From an uncultured Ruminococcus sp. (GTDB lineage Bacteria; Bacillota; Clostridia; Oscillospirales; Ruminococcaceae): DNA of 9,012 nt. The stretch is taken from contig CAMHBN010000062.1 in assembly GCA_946183385.1 (NCBI GenBank), positions 1-9,012 on the forward strand. The letters run 5' to 3'. The position numbers and the translations under genes were made by a program. This document shows positions 5,784-9,012 of this stretch, piece after piece (position 1 is the first letter of the stretch; every line of letters begins with the position of its first letter). The notes below the pieces were generated by a model. That model was not told the origin of the DNA. It worked only from the letters and a program-made list of their open reading frames with translations, and made no database searches.

Positions 5784-5939
5784 ATGTCGGTATACTTCAG
5801 CGGAATGAGGCGCGGCTCGTGGGAGCCGCAGGCAAGGCACGCGGATATACCTCCTCTGCCTCCGCCCGTGATAGAGCAGCAGGCAGATAAGCCTCCGCAG
5901 AGCCGCAGTGCTCCGAGGCGGCGTGGGAGCTTTCGGTGA
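5784..5939 (+). CDS. 51-aa proline- and arginine-rich small protein
   Basis: The ATG at 5784 opens 51 codons ending in TGA at 5937-5939. The peptide begins M-S-V-Y-F-S-G-M-R-R-G-S-W, has a proline-rich centre (D-I-P-P-L-P-P-P-V-I) and ends in a basic segment (A-P-R-R-R-G-S-F-R), so it is probably disordered and positively charged. Two facts support it being real: a near-perfect AGGAGGTG at 5 nt spacing, and a GTGA overlap (5936-5939) that places the next gene's start on its stop. It resembles no family I can name. A basic, proline-rich peptide might bind nucleic acid or a membrane or partner protein, but that is only a guess. Confidence 0.72.
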   Translation: MSVYFSGMRRGSWEPQARHADIPPLPPPVIEQQADKPPQSRSAPRRRGSFR

Positions 5940-6190
5940 AGGAGAGGGAGTCTCTCGCCAAGGTGAAGTCCGACGGCTACGGGCGCGTGGTCGTCGTCTG
6001 CAACTGCGGACACGCGATAAACCTTGGCCCGCTTGCGGACGATCCCGCGGTGGGGCGTGACCTGCTCGGGAGCATACTCCCCGACGGTATCGACAGCGAC
6101 ACCCTGCTGATAGCGGCTCTGCTGTTTATGCTTCTGAAAGAGGGCGGCGACATCAGGCTCGTCATTGCGCTCGGCTATATATTGCTGTAG
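5936..6190 (+). CDS. Small protein with C-x-C-G-H motif and hydrophobic tail
   Basis: The product has 84 residues from a GTG start. GGAG (5926-5929) lies 6 nt upstream, and the start overlaps the preceding stop as GTGA. The N-terminal part is basic and polar and contains V-V-V-V-C-N-C-G-H (C22, C24, H26), a possible metal site. The C-terminal 30 residues follow the pattern D-S-D-T-L-L-I-A-A-L-L-F, then L-L-K-E-G-G-D, then two hydrophobic blocks. I recall this D-x-D-x-L-L-hydrophobic...L-L-K-E-G pattern in small proteins of spore-forming Clostridia, without a known function; this is unverified. The tail could be an amphipathic or membrane-associated helical hairpin. The next gene starts 15 nt downstream. 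Confidence 0.78.
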   Translation: MKERESLAKVKSDGYGRVVVVCNCGHAINLGPLADDPAVGRDLLGSILPDGIDSDTLLIAALLFMLLKEGGDIRLVIALGYILL

Positions 6191-6205
6191 AACGGTGGTG
6201 ATACA

Positions 6206-6460
6206 ATGGATACGGGTCTGATATTCTACATTGTGTGCGGAGCAGCGCTCGCGGCAATGGCAGTCTATTACGCGCGGCGGAAGCATAAGCTGCTGTCGGC
6301 TCTGTTCGGGAGCATTTCGGGACTTGCTGCACTGTTTCTCGTCAACCTCTTCGGCGAGCAGTTCGGAGCCTTTCTGCCGCTGAACCTGTTCAACGTATGC
6401 GGCAGTACAGTCCTCGGAGCACCGTTTGTGGCGGCGATGATAGTGGTAAGATATTTATGA
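6206..6460 (+). CDS. BofA-like membrane protein (pro-sigma-K processing inhibitor family)
   Basis: The 84-aa product is close to the 87 aa of B. subtilis BofA. It has hydrophobic segments at about 4-22, 31-50 and 61-80. The C-terminal signature F-L-V-N-L-F-G (residues 44-50), then L-P-L-N (57-60), G-A-P (71-73) and a terminal hydrophobic V-V-R-Y-L matches the BofA pattern of L-x-N-x-x-G, P-x-N and G-x-P. In B. subtilis BofA sits in the outer forespore membrane and restrains the SpoIVFB protease until sigma-K is needed. Here the gene ends a run of tiny genes rather than following recR, so the role may differ. The start is backed by GGTGGTGAT 7 nt upstream, one mismatch from the ideal site. I leave the symbol blank because orthology to bofA is unproven. 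Confidence 0.7.
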   Translation: MDTGLIFYIVCGAALAAMAVYYARRKHKLLSALFGSISGLAALFLVNLFGEQFGAFLPLNLFNVCGSTVLGAPFVAAMIVVRYL

Positions 6461-6461
6461 A

Positions 6462-6531
6462 GCCAAAGACTCTGCCTTTGGAATCCGTCGGGGCTCTGCC
6501 CCGAACCCCGCAGGGGAACACAGTTCCCCTG
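6462..6531 (+). repeat. Array of three consecutive hairpins
   Basis: Three perfect hairpins follow each other directly after the BofA-like stop: CCAAAG/CTTTGG (6463-6468, 6476-6481), TCGGGGC/GCCCCGA (6488-6494, 6498-6504) and CAGGGGAAC/GTTCCCCTG (6511-6519, 6523-6531). Loops are 7, 3 and 3 nt. No U-tract follows, so this is not a standard terminator. The compact structure looks like a mobile palindromic repeat or a structured 3' end that protects the small-gene mRNA. Confidence 0.7.
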
Positions 6532-6612
6532 ACCCCTAACTGCGTTGCCGCTCGCAAGCTCGCTCACTCTGTACAAAAGGCTCAGTCTGCTTTCGGCGGG
6601 AAGTGGTATACA

Positions 6613-6633
6613 GTAGGGGCGGATATTATCCGC
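6613..6633 (+). repeat. TGTAGGGG hairpin element, type A, copy 2
   Basis: GTAGGGG followed by GCGGATA/TATCCGC around one T. It is identical to the 8672-8695 copy over the shared core and inverted relative to the copy at 1221-1242. The third head base differs (CAGTAGGGG instead of TGTAGGGG). Confidence 0.75.
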
Positions 6634-6666
6634 ACGCGCCTTACCGAATCATCTGTGTAAACATAA

Positions 6667-6693
6667 TGTAGGGGACGCCGCCTTCGGCGTCCC
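6667..6693 (+). repeat. TGTAGGGG hairpin element, type B, copy 2
   Basis: TGTAGGGG runs into the stem GGGACGCCG (6672-6680) with CGGCGTCCC (6685-6693) and the loop CCTT. The stem is the same as at 1245-1266, which has a different loop. Confidence 0.75.
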
Positions 6694-6743
6694 GCATCAA
6701 ATTTCATGCACGACATTCAGCTACAAAAATTTTCCCCTAACGG

Positions 6744-6772
6744 TTGATTTTTTTGAAAAGATGTGCTAAAAT
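6744..6772 (+). promoter_or_regulatory. Sigma-A promoter for the phosphorylase operon
   Basis: TTGATT (6744-6749) and TAAAAT (6767-6772) are spaced by 17 nt, with an extended TGC just before the -10. Transcription would start near 6779, leaving a leader of about 58 nt before the TTG start. Confidence 0.75.
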
Positions 6773-6782
6773 ATATATGTAA

Positions 6783-6810
6783 AGCACAGGGCGGACGGCT
6801 GCCTTGTGTT
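6783..6810 (+). promoter_or_regulatory. Leader hairpin upstream of the phosphorylase ribosome site
   Basis: CACAGGGC (6785-6792) pairs with GCCTTGTG (6801-6808) with one G-U, extendable by two pairs, around an 8-nt loop. It would form at the very 5' end of the mRNA, 12 nt before the AGGAGGTG. It may stabilise the transcript or modulate it; no ligand-binding motif is recognised. Confidence 0.45.
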
Positions 6811-6822
6811 ATACAATAACGC

Positions 6823-6830
6823 AGGAGGTG
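6823..6830 (+). promoter_or_regulatory. Ribosome binding site deciding the TTG start of the phosphorylase
   Basis: AGGAGGTG stands 7-8 nt before TTG at 6837-6839. No ATG lies nearby in frame, and the earlier in-frame TTG (6804) sits inside the leader hairpin without a ribosome site. Confidence 0.8.
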
Positions 6831-6836
6831 AAAATT

Positions 6837-8117
6837 TTGAACATAATTGATATAATCAACAAGACCAAACGCGCCATCCCTCTCTCCGACGAGGAGATTT
6901 CCTACGTCGTTGAGGGTTACACAAACGGCGATATCCCCGACTATCAGATGTCGGCGTGGCTGATGGCGGTGTGCCTGAACGGACTCAACGAGCACGAGAC
7001 AGTCGCCCTCACAAAGGCTATGCGCGACAGCGGCGATATCCTCGATATGAGCTGTATAGACGGCATCACCGCCGACAAGCACAGCACGGGCGGAGTCGGC
7101 GACAAGACCAGCTTCATCATCGGTCCCGCGGCGGCGGCGTGCGGAGTGTACGTGCCGAAGATGTCGGGCAAGGGTCTCGGACATACAGGCGGCACAATAG
7201 ACAAGCTCGAAAGCATCAGCGGCTACCGCACTGAGCTCCCATTCCCCGAGTTCGCGGACATCGTCAACAAGACGGGCTTCTCTATAATCTCGCAGAGCGG
7301 CACGCTCTGTCCCGCCGACAAGAAGATATACGCCCTCCGCAACGCCACGGGCACTGTGGACAGCATACCGCTGATATGCGCGAGCATAATGAGCAAGAAG
7401 CTCGCTCTCAACGCTGATATACTGCTCCTTGACGTAAAATGCGGCTCGGGAGCATTCATGAAGACCAACCTCGAAGCACGCAAGCTCGGCGACCTTATGG
7501 AGCGTGTCGGCGACGCCGCAGGCAAGAAGTGCCGCGCCATCGTGACTGATATGGACAGTCCTCTCGGAAGCTGTATCGGCAACGCTCTTGAAGTCAAGGA
7601 GGCTATCGAGGTACTGCAGGGCAAGGTCAGGGGCAGGCTCTACGACGTATGCATAGAGCTGACCGCTAATCTGCTCGAACTCGCAGGCAAGGGCACTTTC
7701 GGTGAGTGTCAGAGAATGGCTGAGGAGGCTATCTCCTCGGGACGCGCTCTCGCCGTATTGAAGGAGACTATCGAGCTCCACGGCGGCGACGGCTGTATCT
7801 GCGACGACGTTTCGCTTCTGCCGCAGCCGCGCTTTAAGCACGAGATACGCGCGAGCCGCGATGTCGAGATAGTATCCGTGAACGCGGAGGAGCTCGGCAT
7901 GGCTTCGCTTTTGCTCGGCGCGGGAAGGATACAGAAGGACGACGCTATCGACCCGACAGCGGGCATAGTGCTCGACTTCGAGGTCGGCGACAAGATATCA
8001 ATGGACGCACCGCTGATGACGCTCTATTCGACCGTTTGCAGTGACTTCTCGGAGGCGGCAGTCCGCGCATACAACGCGATAACCTTCCGCGACCTCACCG
8101 CTTCCGCACTGACATAA
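6837..8117 (+). CDS. pdp: Pyrimidine-nucleoside phosphorylase
   Basis: The 426-aa enzyme belongs to the thymidine/pyrimidine-nucleoside phosphorylase family (usual length about 430-440). It splits uridine or thymidine with phosphate into base and (deoxy)ribose-1-phosphate for salvage or as a carbon source in the cytoplasm. Counting from the TTG start, K81-H82-S83 (D-K-H-S-T-G-G), R168 (Y-A-L-R), S183 and K187 fall at the positions I recall for the Geobacillus enzyme as phosphate- and pyrimidine-binding residues, which confirms this start. The signature S-G-K-G-L-G-H-T-G-G-T-I-D-K-L-E is present, with Lys where many members have Arg. The E. coli counterpart is deoA. The gene has its own promoter and is followed after 30 nt by a zinc-ribbon gene. 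No other deo or cdd gene is visible. Confidence 0.95.
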   Translation: MNIIDIINKTKRAIPLSDEEISYVVEGYTNGDIPDYQMSAWLMAVCLNGLNEHETVALTKAMRDSGDILDMSCIDGITADKHSTGGVGDKTSFIIGPAAAACGVYVPKMSGKGLGHTGGTIDKLESISGYRTELPFPEFADIVNKTGFSIISQSGTLCPADKKIYALRNATGTVDSIPLICASIMSKKLALNADILLLDVKCGSGAFMKTNLEARKLGDLMERVGDAAGKKCRAIVTDMDSPLGSCIGNALEVKEAIEVLQGKVRGRLYDVCIELTANLLELAGKGTFGECQRMAEEAISSGRALAVLKETIELHGGDGCICDDVSLLPQPRFKHEIRASRDVEIVSVNAEELGMASLLLGAGRIQKDDAIDPTAGIVLDFEVGDKISMDAPLMTLYSTVCSDFSEAAVRAYNAITFRDLTASALT

Positions 8118-8147
8118 GCAGTTATGATTATGAAGGAGGAATGACCA

Positions 8148-8636
8148 ATGGGCTTTGTTGACAGCGTAAAGGAAATAGCCGAAAAGGTCGGAGATACCGT
8201 AGATAAGGGTATCAAGACAGGTTCGGACAGCTATAAGAAGATGACGGAGAAGTCCCGCCTGAAAAAAGAGATAGGACGTCTCACCTTCGAGACCAACAAC
8301 ATCTACATCGGCATCGGCAAGAAGATATTCGCCGAGCAGCCCGATTCGCAGCAGTTCAAGTCCCAATTTGACAACATCAGGGAGAAGGAGCGCGAGATAG
8401 AGCGCCTCAACGAGCTTCTCAGCGACCTCGAGGACAAGATACCGTGTCCGCAGTGCGGCGAGCTCGTCACCAAGGACGCGCGCTTCTGCGACAAGTGCGG
8501 CACTAAGATAGTCCGCCCCGAGAAGAAAGCGGAGCACGTCGCGGCGGAAAAGGTCACGGTGTGCAGGAAGTGCGGAGCGGAGCTCGTGGACGCGGCACGC
8601 TTCTGCGACAAATGCGGCGCTAAGCTTGATGAATGA
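8148..8636 (+). CDS. Double zinc-ribbon protein with helical N-terminus
   Basis: The 162-aa product has a helical N-terminal region (about 1-95), amphipathic at first (V-K-E-I-A-E-K-V-G-D-T-V-D-K) and then a charged coiled coil around residues 70-97. Two zinc ribbons follow: C100, C103, C114, C117 and C139, C142, C153, C156. Each has the C-x2-C-G...R-F-C-D-K-C-G form, so they are an internal duplication linked by about 20 residues. Proteins of this build are common in Clostridia and generally lack an assigned function; there is no catalytic domain. AGGAGG (8134-8139) at 8 nt spacing supports ATG 8148. The gene lies 30 nt after the phosphorylase gene with a terminator immediately downstream, so it is probably co-transcribed, though a functional link to nucleoside salvage is not evident. 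Confidence 0.85.
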   Translation: MGFVDSVKEIAEKVGDTVDKGIKTGSDSYKKMTEKSRLKKEIGRLTFETNNIYIGIGKKIFAEQPDSQQFKSQFDNIREKEREIERLNELLSDLEDKIPCPQCGELVTKDARFCDKCGTKIVRPEKKAEHVAAEKVTVCRKCGAELVDAARFCDKCGAKLDE

Positions 8637-8640
8637 TGAG

Positions 8641-8672
8641 ATCCCCGCAGGCGGTGCTTGCGGGGATTTTTT
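8641..8672 (+). terminator. Rho-independent terminator of the phosphorylase operon
   Basis: ATCCCCGCA (8641-8649) pairs with TGCGGGGAT (8659-8667), followed at once by a run of six T (8667-8672). It begins 4 nt after the zinc-ribbon gene's stop. The T-run merges into the head of the next hairpin repeat. Confidence 0.92.
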
Positions 8673-8695
8673 GTAGGGGCGGATATTATCCGCCC
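8672..8695 (+). repeat. TGTAGGGG hairpin element, type A, copy 3
   Basis: TGTAGGGG leads into the longest perfect stem of the family in this window: GGGCGGATA (8677-8685) with TATCCGCCC (8687-8695) around one T. It begins in the terminator's T-tract. Confidence 0.78.
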
Positions 8696-8727
8696 GTGCT
8701 ATTCGTAATATCTGACGTGTCACGAAT

Positions 8728-8754
8728 TGTAGGGGCGGGCGTCCTCGACCGCCC
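8728..8754 (+). repeat. TGTAGGGG hairpin element, type C
   Basis: It has the same TGTAGGGG head but a different stem: GGGCGG (8733-8738) with CCGCCC (8749-8754), plus an inner CG/CG pair around TCCT. Head conserved, stem changed and base pairing kept is the pattern expected of a hairpin under structural constraint. Confidence 0.65.
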
Positions 8755-8789
8755 ACAAATTCCACGTCAACACTCATTTCCGTAATTAT

Positions 8790-8816
8790 GGGACGTCGGG
8801 GACGCCGTCCCCTACA
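8790..8816 (-). repeat. TGTAGGGG hairpin element, type D, inverted
   Basis: Read on the minus strand this is TGTAGGGG followed by a stem of six pairs, GGGACG (8790-8795) with CGTCCC (8806-8811), and a 10-nt loop. It faces the type C copy, so the pair forms an inverted arrangement in front of the purA promoter. Confidence 0.6.
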
Positions 8817-8841
8817 CACAGCATTTTTTTGCTCCAAAGTC

Positions 8842-8870
8842 TTGCATTTTTGTTCCGACTGTGATATAAT
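8842..8870 (+). promoter_or_regulatory. purA promoter P1
   Basis: TTGCAT (8842-8847) and a perfect TATAAT (8865-8870) have 17 nt between them and an extended TGA before the -10. Transcription would start near 8877. Confidence 0.82.
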
Positions 8871-8873
8871 TAA

Positions 8874-8901
8874 TTGTAATTGTGCTTATGCACGCTATAA
8901 T
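8874..8901 (+). promoter_or_regulatory. Possible second purA promoter P2
   Basis: TTGTAA (8874-8879) and TATAAT (8896-8901) with a 16-nt spacer would start transcription near 8908. Its spacer contains the inverted repeat GTGC-TTAT-GCAC (8882-8893), which could be an operator or a hairpin in the P1 transcript. Confidence 0.45.
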
Positions 8902-8923
8902 CATTATGAAAAGAGGAATCACA

Positions 8924-9012
8924 ATGCCTGCTAATATTGTTGTTGGTACACAGTGGGGAGACGAAGGAAAGGGTAAGATAACCGATATGATTTCCTCCCG
9001 CGCCGATGTTGT
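8924..9012 (+). CDS. purA: Adenylosuccinate synthetase, N-terminus (3' end outside window)
   Basis: Twenty-nine complete codons are visible before the right edge. They encode the hallmark start of PurA, with [17 protein letters not shown] at residues 5-21. This is the GTP/IMP-binding loop, in which D13 and K16 correspond to the known catalytic residues. The enzyme joins IMP and aspartate using GTP, the first committed step from IMP to AMP. An AGAGGA site (8912-8917) precedes ATG 8924 at about 7 nt. Tandem promoter candidates lie upstream. I see no recognisable purine riboswitch in the short leader. About 400 residues should follow beyond the window. Confidence 0.96.
   Translation, partial: MPANIVVGTQWGDEGKGKITDMISSRADV

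Larger units (their letters stand above)
6461..6740. other. Gene-free, repeat-filled spacer
   Basis: No gene is supportable here. From left to right it holds the three-hairpin array, about 80 nt of unassigned sequence (6532-6610) with GCTCGCAAGCTCGC, a type A hairpin element, a type B hairpin element and an AT-rich lead into the phosphorylase promoter. Confidence 0.6.

Noticed and set aside
5576..6286. Minus-strand open frame (236 codons) across the small-gene run
   Set aside because: The plus-strand genes have strong ribosome sites and stop/start overlaps. The antisense frame has low-complexity Ser/Cys/Arg composition typical of a shadow.
6532..6660. Short plus-strand coding frame running through 6397-6660
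   Set aside because: It begins inside the BofA-like gene in another frame, crosses the hairpin array and a dispersed repeat, and has no ribosome site.
6717..7841. Long minus-strand open frame (374 codons) opposite the phosphorylase gene
   Set aside because: It is antisense to a gene with confirmed active-site residues, its translation has no recognisable domain, and it reflects GC-rich codon bias on the other strand.
7998..8837. Minus-strand open frame spanning the zinc-ribbon gene and repeats
   Set aside because: It crosses a strong plus-strand terminator and three repeat elements, and it opposes a gene with eight ordered zinc-ligand cysteines.
8871..8923. Purine riboswitch in the purA leader
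   Set aside because: The leader is under 50 nt and lacks the three-way-junction core bases. Only a 4-bp inverted repeat is present.

Overview
The window looks like the chromosome of a Clostridia-class Firmicute, most likely from the Ruminococcus/Oscillospiraceae group. The evidence is strong AGGAGG ribosome binding sites, TTGNNN-17-TATAAT promoters, TTG and GTG starts, a BofA-like gene, and an ECF sigma factor with the NWA...TYYRAKQRL helix I associate with Firmicutes. GC is moderate to high in genes, and intergenic spaces are crowded with small GC-rich hairpin repeats. The genus is an inference from style and gene content, not from a database match.

Layout. (1) Positions 2-1084 are the C-terminal part of a large serine recombinase, so a mobile element probably lies to the left. 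A repeat-rich spacer follows to about 1320. (2) 1393-2328 encodes a lipoprotein with a transglutaminase-like domain. It converges on a minus-strand pair, an ECF sigma factor (3198-3695) and its zinc-finger anti-sigma factor (2365-3201); the two units share a bidirectional terminator at 2334-2359. (3) A second minus-strand unit carries a YfcE-type metallophosphoesterase (4509-4994) and a membrane protein of unknown function (3813-4424), ending in a hairpin at 3775-3810. (4) Reading right from the divergent region 4995-5103 is a tight run of five very small genes (84, 123, 51, 84 and 84 aa), the last of which is BofA-like. One of them (5784-5939) is only 51 codons long. (5) After a repeat-filled gap (6461-6740) come pyrimidine-nucleoside phosphorylase (6837-8117) and a double zinc-ribbon protein (8148-8636), closed by a strong terminator. 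(6) A further repeat-filled gap leads to two tandem promoters and the first 29 codons of purA, which runs off the right edge.

How the genes work together. The sigma/anti-sigma pair is a self-contained envelope-signal circuit whose sensor domain I do not recognise. The phosphorylase and PurA are nucleotide-salvage and purine-synthesis genes but have separate promoters. The most interesting unit is the small-gene run ending in the BofA-like gene. Its tight overlaps imply co-translation, its members resemble small clostridial proteins of unknown role, and I see no convincing housekeeping promoter for it. A sporulation or forespore-membrane role is a reasonable but unproven hypothesis.

The second theme is the intergenic repeats. 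One family of short hairpins has a TGTAGGGG head and self-complementary but divergent stems; there is also a three-hairpin block directly after the BofA-like gene. I found no tRNA, rRNA, CRISPR array or recognisable riboswitch.
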